A stretch of DNA of 64,000 nucleotides from Fundicoccus sp052116145 (GTDB lineage: Bacteria; Bacillota; Bacilli; Lactobacillales; Aerococcaceae), in contig NZ_JBQKLQ010000001.1 of NCBI RefSeq assembly GCF_052116145.1, positions 1-64,000 of the forward strand. The letters run 5' to 3'. Shown here piece by piece: positions 6,804 through 15,418 of the stretch; within the stretch, counting starts at the first letter, position 1, and each line of letters opens with the position of its first letter. Under the pieces are notes generated by a model. The model was not told the origin of the DNA. It did no database searches and was given only the letters and a program-made list of their open reading frames with translations. Made by a program: the position numbers and the translations under genes.

Positions 6804-9800
6804 ATGAAAAAAGGTAAATTAATGGCCTTTATGGTAACGCTACTGTCAATTTTTGGAATTATATTGACAGCTTCAGCGACTAATAACGTGCAAACAGTCG
6901 ATGCACAGACAAAAGAGAAATATGTGATTGCGACCGATACAACTTTTGCTCCCTTTGAGTTCATAAATGAAGCAGGCGAGATGGTTGGGATTGATATGGA
7001 TATTCTGGCAGCTATTGCTGAAAATCAAGGCTTCGAATATGAAGTACGAGCTCTAGGCTTTAATGCGGCTGTTCAAGCCTTGGAAAGTAAGCAAGTAGAC
7101 GGTGTAATTGCTGGAATGAGTATTACGCCTGAAAGAGAAAAAGTCTTTACGTTTTCAGAAGCTTACTACCATAGTAGCTTGTCTTTTGCAGTCAAAGCCG
7201 ATAGTGATATCCAAACATTGGATGACTTGAAGGGACAAAGAATTGCAGTTAAAACAGGAACTCAAGGGGCTGAACTCGCTGAGTCCTTACGAGAAGAGTA
7301 TGACTTTGAGATTGTGACTTTTGAAGATTCTGTCAATATGTACCAAGAAGTAATGGTTGGTAATAGTGCGGCAGCGGTTGAGGATTTCCCTGTAATGGCT
7401 TATGCCATCAATGATGGCAAATTAGCTTTAAGACAGTTAGAAGAAACCTTTGATATTGGCTCTTATGGTTTTGCGACCAGTCCTGGTGAAAACCCAGACT
7501 TAGTTGCAGCTTTTAATGAAGGCTTAGCTAACATTCAAGCGTCGGGTCAATATGACGAAATTCTTGCCACTTATTTAGGTGACGCAGAAGTTGCTGATGA
7601 TGCATCTAACATTGCTCAAGAAGAAGAATTGACTCATGACAAAAAATATGTGATTGCGACCGATACAACCTTTGCTCCCTTTGAGTTCGTAAATGAAGCA
7701 GGCGAGATGGTTGGGATAGATATGGATATTCTAGCAGCGATTGCTGAAGATCAAGGTTTCGAATATGAAGTACGAGCTCTAGGCTTTAATGCAGCTGTTC
7801 AAGCCTTGGAAAGTAAGCAAGTCGATGGTGTGATTGCTGGAATGAGTATTACGCCTGAGCGACAAGAGGCTTTTGATTTTTCGGAAGCTTACTATAATAG
7901 TAGTTTATCTTTTGCGGTCAAAGCAGATAGCGATGTCCAAACATTAGACGATTTAAAGGGACAAAGAATTGCAGTTAAAACAGGAACTCAAGGGTCTGAA
8001 CTCGCTGAGTCCTTACGAGAAGAGTATGACTTTGAGATTGTGACTTTTGAAGATTCTGTCAACATGTATCAAGAGGTTATGGTTGGTAATAGCGCGGCAG
8101 CCGTTGAGGATTTTCCTGTAATGGCTTATGCGATCAACGATGGTAAATTGGCTTTAAGACAATTAGAAGAAACCTTTGATATTGGCTCTTATGGTTTTGC
8201 GACCAGTCCTGGTGAAAACCCAGACTTAGTTGCAGCTTTCAATGAAGGCTTAGCTAACATTCAAGCGTCGGGTCAATATGACGAAATTCTTGCCACTTAT
8301 TTAGGTGACGCAGAAGTTGCTGATGATGCATCTAACATTGCTCAAGAAGAAGAATTGACTCATGACAAGAAATATGTGATTGCGACCGATACAACCTTTG
8401 CTCCATTTGAGTTCGTAAATGAAACGGGCGAGATGGTTGGGATAGATATGGATATTCTAGCAGCGATTGCTGAAGATCAAGGTTTCGACTATGAAGTGCG
8501 AGCTTTAGGCTTTAATGCGGCTGTTCAAGCCTTGGAAAGTAAGCAAGTTGACGGTGTGATTGCTGGAATGAGTATTACGCCTGAAAGAGAAAAAGCTTTT
8601 ACGTTTTCAGAAGCTTACTATTTAAGTAGCTTGTCTTTTGCTGTGAAAGCAGATAGCGAAATTCAAACGCTTGACGATTTAAAGGGACAAAGAATTGCAG
8701 TTAAAACCGGGACACAAGGGGCTGAATTAGCCGAGTCATTACGAGAAGAGTATGACTTTGAAATTGTGACTTTTGAAGATTCTGTCAACATGTATCAAGA
8801 AGTTATGGTTGGTAATAGCGCGGCAGCCGTTGAGGATTTTCCTGTAATGGCTTATGCGATCAACGATGGTAAATTGGCTTTAAGACAACTAGAAGAAACC
8901 TTTGATATTGGCTCTTATGGTTTTGCGACCAGCCCTGGTGAAAACCCAGACTTAGTCGCAGCTTTTAATGAAGGTTTAGCAAACATTCAAGCGTCGGGTG
9001 AATATGACGAGATTCTCGCTACATATTTAGGTAACGCGGAGGTTGTTGATGATGCAACAAACCTTGCTCAAGAAGAAGAAGAAGAAGAAGTGACTCATGA
9101 CAAGAAATATGTGATTGCGACCGATACAACCTTTGCTCCATTTGAGTTCGTAAATGAAGCGGGCGAGATGGTTGGGATAGATATGGATATTCTAGCAGCG
9201 ATTGCTGAAGATCAAGGTTTCGAATATGAAGTGCGAGCACTAGGCTTTAATGCGGCTGTTCAAGCCTTGGAAAGTAAGCAAGTCGATGGTGTGATTGCTG
9301 GAATGAGTATTACACCTGAGCGACAAGAGGCTTTTGATTTTTCGGAAGCTTACTATTTAAGTAGCTTGTCTTTTGCTGTCAAAGCAGATAGCGAAATTCA
9401 AACGCTTGACGATTTAAAGGGACAAAGAATTGCAGTTAAAACCGGGACACAAGGGGCTGAATTAGCCGAGTCATTACGAGAAGAGTATGACTTTGAGATT
9501 GTGACCTTTGAAGATTCTGTCAATATGTACCAAGAGGTAATGGTTGGTAATAGCGCGGCAGCGGTTGAAGATTTTCCTGTAATGGCTTATGCAATCAATG
9601 ATGGTAACTTAGATTTAAGACAGTTAGAAGAAACCTTTGATATTGGTTCTTACGGCTTTGCGACCAGTCCTGGTGAAAACCCTGACTTAGTGACTGCCTT
9701 TAACCGTGGTTTAGCAAACATCCAAGCCTCAGGTCAATATGACGAGATTCTGGCCACTTATTTAGGTAGTGATTCAGCTGAAGCACTGGAACATGATAAA

Positions 9801-11177
9801 ACTTATATTATTGCGACTGACCAAACTTACGCTCCGTTTGAGTTTGTGGATGATGATGGTAATTTAGTCGGGATTGATATGGATTTAATGGCTGCGATTG
9901 CCGAGGATCAAGGCTTTGATTATGAGATGAAAGTCTTAGGTTTTAATGCTGCTGTTCAAGCGCTTGAAAGTGGTCAAGCTGATGGTGTAATTGCTGGGAT
10001 GAGTATCACAGATGCTCGAAAAGAAAGCTTTGACTTTTCAGAGCCCTATTTTGATAGTCAATTGTCCTTTGCGGTTAAAGCCGATAGTGAGATTCAAACG
10101 TTGGCTGATTTAGAAGGTCTACGTGTGGCAGTGAAAACTGGGACACAAGGGGCGGATTTGGCGGATAGTTTGAAAGAGGAATATGGCTTTGAGATTGCGA
10201 TTTTTGAAGACTCTGCCAATGTGATTGAAGATGTTTTAGCGGGGAATAGCGCGGCCTTAGTTGAGGATCATCCTGTAATGGCTTATACCATTAAGGAAGG
10301 GGACGTGGCTTTACGTCTGTTAGATGAAACCTTCACGGTGGGTTCTTATGGCTTTGCGGTAATGAAAGGTGAGAATGCTGATTTATTAACAGCCTTCAAC
10401 CAAGGTTTAGCGAATTTAAGAGAATCTGGTGCTTATGACGAGATTTTAGCAACGTATACAAGTACTGATGGTGCAACTGAATCAGTTGCAAATGATGCGC
10501 TAGCTACAGAAGAAGCAGATGAAGAAGCAGCAAACGTATTTATTAGTCAAATCACTAAAAACTGGCGACCATTATTAAATGGTTTATGGACAACGGTTTG
10601 GGTGACACTTGTATCGATTCTAATCGCAATGATTATCGGGATTGCCTTAGGGATTATGAGTGCTGGCCAAAACCCAGTCTTAAAATTTATCGCTTTACTA
10701 TACGTTGATATCATGCGAGGTATTCCGTTATTAGTATTATCATTCTTTATCTACTTTGGTGTGCCTCAGTTAACAGGCTTAACCTTCCCAGCTACCTTAG
10801 CAGGGATTGTTACCTTAAGTTTAAACGCAGCAGCTTATATCTCTGAGATTGTACGTGGGGGAATTAAAGCCGTACCAATCGGCCAGTCTGAAGCAGGACG
10901 AAGCTTAGGTTTACCTTACAATCAAACGTTGAGACACATTGTTCTACCGCAGGCGTTTAAAATTATGGTACCATCATTTATTAACCAATTTGTTATTACT
11001 TTGAAAGATACGTCAATTTTATCCGTAATAGGCTTGGTTGAATTAACTCAAACTGGTAAAATAATTATCGCACGTGATTTCCAATCAGGAAGTATGTGGT
11101 TAATTGTTGGTTTAATGTATATAATCATTATTACTGCATTAACTAGAGTATCGAAGAGACTAGAAAAGGAGAATTAA
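6804..11177 (+). CDS. Polar amino-acid ABC importer: five tandem substrate-binding domains fused to the permease
   Basis: This 1457-residue GlnP-type protein has a signal-anchor at residues 7-25. Five SBP_bac_3 domains follow, beginning at about residues 39, 281, 523, 768 and 1000, and a permease domain spans about 1245-1457. Domains 1-4 are nearly identical and spaced 726, 726 and 735 bp apart. Domain 5 (TYIIATDQTYAPFEF) is clearly diverged. Each keeps the carboxylate-binding Arg (PER or DAR) and the amine-binding Asp (VED-F/H-P). The domains are joined by acidic linkers (EVADDASNIAQEEELTHDK). The permease has the EAA loop EAGRSLGLPYNQTLRHIVLPQA. Known GlnP proteins usually carry one or two such domains. 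The ligand is probably glutamine, glutamate or a related polar amino acid. The ATPase gene is 3 bp downstream. Confidence 0.95.
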   Translation: MKKGKLMAFMVTLLSIFGIILTASATNNVQTVDAQTKEKYVIATDTTFAPFEFINEAGEMVGIDMDILAAIAENQGFEYEVRALGFNAAVQALESKQVDGVIAGMSITPEREKVFTFSEAYYHSSLSFAVKADSDIQTLDDLKGQRIAVKTGTQGAELAESLREEYDFEIVTFEDSVNMYQEVMVGNSAAAVEDFPVMAYAINDGKLALRQLEETFDIGSYGFATSPGENPDLVAAFNEGLANIQASGQYDEILATYLGDAEVADDASNIAQEEELTHDKKYVIATDTTFAPFEFVNEAGEMVGIDMDILAAIAEDQGFEYEVRALGFNAAVQALESKQVDGVIAGMSITPERQEAFDFSEAYYNSSLSFAVKADSDVQTLDDLKGQRIAVKTGTQGSELAESLREEYDFEIVTFEDSVNMYQEVMVGNSAAAVEDFPVMAYAINDGKLALRQLEETFDIGSYGFATSPGENPDLVAAFNEGLANIQASGQYDEILATYLGDAEVADDASNIAQEEELTHDKKYVIATDTTFAPFEFVNETGEMVGIDMDILAAIAEDQGFDYEVRALGFNAAVQALESKQVDGVIAGMSITPEREKAFTFSEAYYLSSLSFAVKADSEIQTLDDLKGQRIAVKTGTQGAELAESLREEYDFEIVTFEDSVNMYQEVMVGNSAAAVEDFPVMAYAINDGKLALRQLEETFDIGSYGFATSPGENPDLVAAFNEGLANIQASGEYDEILATYLGNAEVVDDATNLAQEEEEEEVTHDKKYVIATDTTFAPFEFVNEAGEMVGIDMDILAAIAEDQGFEYEVRALGFNAAVQALESKQVDGVIAGMSITPERQEAFDFSEAYYLSSLSFAVKADSEIQTLDDLKGQRIAVKTGTQGAELAESLREEYDFEIVTFEDSVNMYQEVMVGNSAAAVEDFPVMAYAINDGNLDLRQLEETFDIGSYGFATSPGENPDLVTAFNRGLANIQASGQYDEILATYLGSDSAEALEHDKTYIIATDQTYAPFEFVDDDGNLVGIDMDLMAAIAEDQGFDYEMKVLGFNAAVQALESGQADGVIAGMSITDARKESFDFSEPYFDSQLSFAVKADSEIQTLADLEGLRVAVKTGTQGADLADSLKEEYGFEIAIFEDSANVIEDVLAGNSAALVEDHPVMAYTIKEGDVALRLLDETFTVGSYGFAVMKGENADLLTAFNQGLANLRESGAYDEILATYTSTDGATESVANDALATEEADEEAANVFISQITKNWRPLLNGLWTTVWVTLVSILIAMIIGIALGIMSAGQNPVLKFIALLYVDIMRGIPLLVLSFFIYFGVPQLTGLTFPATLAGIVTLSLNAAAYISEIVRGGIKAVPIGQSEAGRSLGLPYNQTLRHIVLPQAFKIMVPSFINQFVITLKDTSILSVIGLVELTQTGKIIIARDFQSGSMWLIVGLMYIIIITALTRVSKRLEKEN
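6918..9800 (+). repeat. Four near-identical 726-735 bp coding repeats (substrate-binding domains 1-4)
   Basis: Repeat units start at the codon for K in KYVIATDTTFAPFEF at 6918, 7644, 8370 and 9105. Spacing is 726, 726 and 735 bp; the extra 9 bp come from additional GAA codons in the linker at about 9071-9090. Long stretches agree base for base, including silent positions, which indicates recent duplication or continuing conversion. Domain 5, starting at 9801, is outside the near-identical block. Confidence 0.95.
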
Positions 11178-11180
11178 ACT

Positions 11181-11909
11181 ATGTCTAAAGTAATTGTCAA
11201 AGATTTGAAAAAAAGCTTTGGTTCGAACGAAGTTTTAAAATCAATTAATTTAACAGTAGCAGAAGGAGAGGTTGTTTGTATTATTGGGCCATCTGGTTCA
11301 GGTAAATCAACACTACTTCGCTGCTTGAACCATTTAGAAGAAATTAATGGCGGTCACGTGACAATCAATGGCTTTGATATTAGTTCAAAAGATGTTGATT
11401 TGAATAAAGCGCGTGAGAACATTGGTATGGTGTTCCAACACTTTAACTTATTCCCACACCTTAGTGTGAAAGAAAACATTACCTTAGCACCAACGCAATT
11501 AGGTGTCTTGAAAAACAAAGATGCAGATGCAAAAGCCCGTGAATTACTGGCACAAGTTGGTTTAGCTGATAAAGTAGATGCTTTCCCTAATTCCTTATCA
11601 GGTGGTCAAAAGCAACGTGTAGCAATCGCACGTGCTCTAGCAATGAATCCTGATATTATGTTGTTTGACGAGCCAACCTCTGCACTCGATCCAGAGATGG
11701 TAGGAGATGTTCTGTCAGTTATGCAACAATTAGCAAAAGATGGCATGACAATGGTTATTGTAACGCATGAGATGGGCTTTGCGCGTGAGGTAGCAGACCG
11801 CGTGATTTTCATGGACGGTGGTTATATTGTTGAAGAGGATGTACCAGAGAAAATCTTCTCGGCTCCTGCTCATGAAAGAACGAAAAACTTCTTAGATAAA
11901 GTATTATAA
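11181..11909 (+). CDS. Polar amino-acid ABC importer ATPase (GlnQ-type)
   Basis: The 242-residue ATPase has Walker A GPSGSGKST, a Q-loop in GMVFQHFNLFPHL, signature LSGGQKQR, Walker B IMLFDEPTSALDPE and the switch His in VTHEMGFAREVADRV. It starts 3 bp after the permease stop with GAAAAGGAG as ribosome site, so the two genes form one transcription unit. Two copies should pair with two permease chains at the inner face of the membrane, presenting ten binding domains per transporter outside. Confidence 0.95.
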   Translation: MSKVIVKDLKKSFGSNEVLKSINLTVAEGEVVCIIGPSGSGKSTLLRCLNHLEEINGGHVTINGFDISSKDVDLNKARENIGMVFQHFNLFPHLSVKENITLAPTQLGVLKNKDADAKARELLAQVGLADKVDAFPNSLSGGQKQRVAIARALAMNPDIMLFDEPTSALDPEMVGDVLSVMQQLAKDGMTMVIVTHEMGFAREVADRVIFMDGGYIVEEDVPEKIFSAPAHERTKNFLDKVL

Positions 11910-11940
11910 AAGTAAAAAAAGGCAGATGAGCAATCTGTAG

Positions 11941-11985
11941 AGACCCCCTAAATTCGAATACGGATTTAGGGGGTCTTTTTATTTT
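11941..11985 (+). terminator. Strong terminator after the transporter operon
   Basis: GACCCCCTAAAT and ATTTAGGGGGTC form a perfect 12-bp stem with a TCGAATACGG loop, then a T run. Confidence 0.93.
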
Positions 11986-12189
11986 GAAGTAAGGAGACGG
12001 GGGCCGAAAGTTCAAGTGAATCTCCGGAATATCTTTTTTCGGACAAAAAACAAAGTTTTCACCTTGTTAAATAGGAATTTCAACATTTAACCAGTCACAA
12101 TATATCATCTCCTATAATGCATATTATTTGAAAGAATACGTAAGCTTTTACATACTGTGTCATAGATTAAAATTTGAGGTGAAAAGAAA

Positions 12190-13641
12190 GTGAAAAAAGT
12201 AAAGACGAGTCGTTTAATCGTCATTTTTTTTTCTGGTTCTAGGTATTTTTGGATTAGGAAATGGAAGTTCGAACGTAGCAGAAGTAAAGGCGCAAGCAAA
12301 TAAAAAGGTCTATACAATCGCAACTGATACGTCATATGCTCCTTTCGAGTTTCTTGATGGTGAAGGTAATTTAATCGGAATAGCTATTGATATTCTGGCT
12401 GCAATTGCCAAAGACCAAGGCTTTGAATATGAATGACGCTGCCGTTCAGTTTTTGGCTTACAAGCTTTAGAAAGTGGACAAGCAGATGGTATGATTGCTG
12501 GTATGGGAATTACAGAGGAAAGAGAAGCGTCGTTTGACTTTGCAAATCCATACTTTCAAGGTGGTTCAATGTTTGCAGTGGCTGCCAATAGTGAAATTGA
12601 AGCGATAGAAGACTATCAGGTCACAAGGTCGCTGTGAAAATTGGTACGACAGGTGAAGCAATTGCTAATGAATTATCGGGCGAATATGGCTTTGATACGA
12701 CGACCTTTGAAGATTCAGTTAATATGTATCAAGACGTTGCCGCAGGCAACAGTCAAGCAGTGATTGGAGATGCGACAGTTATTCAATATGCCGTCAATAC
12801 AGGAGCAGTCGATTTACGTTTAATCGCTGAAGAGAAGGCATCTATTCCGTTTGGTTTTGCTGTAAATAAAGGGAATCATCCAGAACTAGTTGACATGTTT
12901 AATGATGGCTTAGCTAATAGCCAAGCATCGGGTGAGTATGATGAAATACAGGCCACTTACTTAGGGGATGGAGCAAGCCAAGAATCTGTTCAAACTGGCT
13001 TCTTTGGTCAATTAAAACAAAACTGGCCCTCGCTAAGTTCTGGCTTAATCACGACCATTTGGGTAACGTTAGTATCCTTTGTGATTGCGATGATTATTGG
13101 TTTGTTGATTGGCTCAATGCGTAGTAGTCAATCGATGATTCTATCTGGAATTGGTTTAGTTTATGTCGATATTATGCGTGGTATCCCACTACTAGTATTA
13201 GCATTCTTTATCTACTTTGGTATGCCGCAAATGACAGGAATCAATATGAGCGCAAGTATCGCGGGTATTCTAACGCTGAGTTTAAATGCTGCTGCCTATG
13301 TTGCAGAAAATGTGCGTGGCGGTATTCAAGCAGTTGCTAAAGGACAGGCAGAAGCTGGTCGAAGTTTAGGTTTAAATTATGGAACGACAATGCGTCGAAT
13401 CATTTTACCGCAAGCATTCAAAATTATGATTCCATCATTTATCAATCAATTTGTGATTACGTTGAAAGACACAGCAATCCTATCCGTTATTGGTTTAGTC
13501 GAGTTAACTCAGACTGGCCGAATTATTATCGCCCGTACTTATCAATCAGGGAGCATGTGGTTAATTATTGGACTGATGTACATTATTTTGATTACAATTT
13601 TAACGAAAATTTCAAATCGTCTAGAAAAGGAGTTAGTCTAA
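12190..13641 (+). pseudogene. Decayed GlnP-type paralogue with a single substrate-binding domain
   Basis: The gene starts at GTG 12190 after GAGGTG. The reading frame breaks at a run of nine T (12224-12232), resumes with GIFGLGNGSSNVAEVKAQA and VYTIATDTSYAPFEF, and meets TGA at 12434 where a short rearrangement replaces the VRALGFNAAVQ block. It shifts again near 12616 and then stays open to the permease end. The permease half (residues WPSLSSGLITTIWVT onward, EAA loop EAGRSLGLNYGTTMRRIILPQA) is intact. It matches the five-domain neighbour but has one binding domain. Three separate lesions argue against a sequencing slip. A shortened product from 12634 is possible but would lack half of its binding domain and the export signal. 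Confidence 0.9.
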
Positions 13642-13644
13642 TTT

Positions 13645-14373
13645 ATGTCAACAGTTAAGGTAAAAGGCTTAAAGAAAAGCTTCGGAAAAAATGAAGTGCG
13701 AAAAGGCATCGATATGCAAGTCTCTTCAGGTGAAGTAGTGTGTATCATTGGTCCTTCTGGGTCAGGTAAATCAACTTTATTGAGATGTCTTAACCGATTA
13801 GAAGAAATTCAAGGTGGGTCGATTACAATTGCTGATAAAGATATTACAAGTTCGACAATTGATATCAATAAGGCTCGCGAAAATATCGGGATGGTTTTCC
13901 AACAGTTTAATTTATTTCCACATCTAACGGTAAAGGACAACATTACGTTAGCGCCTTTAGAATTGGGAAGAGTTTCAAAAGCGGAAGCGAATGATGTGGC
14001 GTTAAAGTTACTCGATCAAGTTGGTTTAAATAATAAGGCAGACGCCTATCCTAAATCACTATCGGGAGGACAACAACAGCGAGTAGCCATTGCATGAGCT
14101 TTAGCAATGAGTCCGGATATTATGTTGTTTGATGAACCAACTTCTGCCTTAGATCCCGAAATGGTCGGCGATGTATTAGAGGTTATGAAGCAATTAGCAG
14201 CCGATGGTATGACGATGGTGGTTGTGACACATGAGATGGGCTTCGCGCGTGAGGTGGGGGATCGTGTTGTGTTTATGGACGGAGGCTATATTGTTGAAGA
14301 AGGTCAACCAGAAGCAATCTTCGATAATCCTCAAGAAGACAGAACACAAGATTTACTAAATAAAGTATTATAA
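13645..14373 (+). pseudogene. GlnQ-type ATPase interrupted by a nonsense codon
   Basis: The frame is that of a full 242-residue ATPase with Walker A GPSGSGKST, signature LSGGQQQR and Walker B IMLFDEPTSALDPE. A TGA at 14095-14097 falls where the intact neighbour encodes Arg in AIARALAMNP, consistent with one C-to-T change of CGA. The break falls between the signature and Walker B, so neither part can form a working ATPase. ATG at 14107 could restart the tail. It sits 3 bp after the decayed permease gene, so the whole second transporter is lost. Confidence 0.88.
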
Positions 14374-14382
14374 GAGTTTTAT

Positions 14383-14428
14383 CACACCTTGTAGTGAGCT
14401 AGAATGCTCGCTGTAGGGTGTGTTTTTA
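14383..14428 (+). terminator. Terminator after the decayed transporter
   Basis: A 17-bp stem (CACACCTTGTAGTGAGC with GCTCGCTGTAGGGTGTG, including G-U pairs) with loop TAGAAT is followed by five T. It is well preserved although the genes before it are broken. Confidence 0.93.
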
Positions 14429-14575
14429 TTTCGTTAAGCATTGTGTCATTGAGAAATTACTTTCCTAGCTTGTGCTTGTATCGTCTAAAATGAGGGAAGT
14501 GCTCTAAAGGCATTTTGTCATTTGGTTAAGTGGTCTACTAAGTGATAGATTTTTATAAAATTGGGATATTTTGGC

Positions 14576-14604
14576 TTGTTAAAGGGGTTGAAATTCTTTA
14601 ATAT
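14576..14604 (+). promoter_or_regulatory. Promoter for the gene at 14635
   Basis: TTGTTA (14576-14581) is 17 bases from TAATAT (14599-14604). The leader is about 25 nt and includes the ribosome site AGAAAGGG. Confidence 0.55.
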
Positions 14605-14634
14605 GATAGATGTTAGTTAGAAAGGGTGCAATTT

Positions 14635-15345
14635 ATGAAAAGTATTGTTGAATATTATACGCCAACACATGAGATACCTGTTCCAGATCAGTATTTAGAA
14701 ATTCCAATCGCATCATGGGACGATGTTATCCAACCGTTATTAGAAGAGGTCGCTAATCGTTATGGCGAGAGTTCAATCACGGATGAAATGGTGATTGATT
14801 TAGGTATTGCCAACGTATCAACTGTTCCAGCGTTTAAACGTTTTGCAAAAGAGTATTATCAAGATGAGTATATTTCTTATGCCTTTTATCACAAATTATT
14901 GCCATATTTATTAGCCTTTCATGGAGAAACCGCTGAAGTGGTCATTAATGCGGAAGAAAGAGAGCGTTATGTAGAAGAGTATCTTGAGCAAATTGAAGCT
15001 TTTGCTGAAGAAGAAGACTTGCCTGTTAATGATTACGCACAATTAAAATTAGGTTTACGTGGTGATATCGACACAATCTTAAAAGAGCGTGCCGTGGAAG
15101 ATTATATCTTCAAGCTGATTGCCCATCACATTTTTAAAGAGAAGGGCCATGAGTTAGATGAATTAACTTATGAGCGTTTCATTCAACAGAATGTACTTCG
15201 TAGTGGAGCCGATGAAATTGATATGCGAGAGCGTTATCCTTACACTATTTTCCAAAAAATTATGCCAGAAATGTCATATAATACTGAACTGTTTGAATAC
15301 TTCAAACCGAACTTCACATTTAAAGTGACTGGTGAAAATGCTTAA
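14635..15345 (+). CDS. Unknown cytoplasmic protein, weakly like the trigger-factor C-terminal domain
   Basis: The 236-residue product is acidic and mostly helical, with no signal peptide or membrane segment. A central segment, LKERAVEDYIFKLIAHHIFKEKG, followed by LDELTYERFIQ, recalls the C-terminal chaperone arm of trigger factor, but I see no ribosome-binding or PPIase domain. The ATG at 14635 is preferred because AAAGGG lies 8 nt upstream; a GTG three codons earlier lies inside that site. It is transcribed alone or with the serine hydrolase 73 bp downstream. Function is unassigned; the chaperone link is tentative. Confidence 0.6.
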   Translation: MKSIVEYYTPTHEIPVPDQYLEIPIASWDDVIQPLLEEVANRYGESSITDEMVIDLGIANVSTVPAFKRFAKEYYQDEYISYAFYHKLLPYLLAFHGETAEVVINAEERERYVEEYLEQIEAFAEEEDLPVNDYAQLKLGLRGDIDTILKERAVEDYIFKLIAHHIFKEKGHELDELTYERFIQQNVLRSGADEIDMRERYPYTIFQKIMPEMSYNTELFEYFKPNFTFKVTGENA

Positions 15346-15418
15346 TCAGACGGTCAAGCTATCTTATATGGTAAAAATTATAAATATTGAGATTGTGTGT
15401 GTGGAGGAGAACTAGAGC

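Noticed and set aside
9019..9240. Minus-strand frame inside the transporter gene
   Set aside because: It is a shadow of the repeat and its GAA tract, with no start signal.
6804..11177. Five-domain gene as a simple assembly artefact
   Set aside because: The units differ in linker length and at scattered positions, and the frame stays open throughout, so a pure duplication error is unlikely. Copy number itself still needs long reads.
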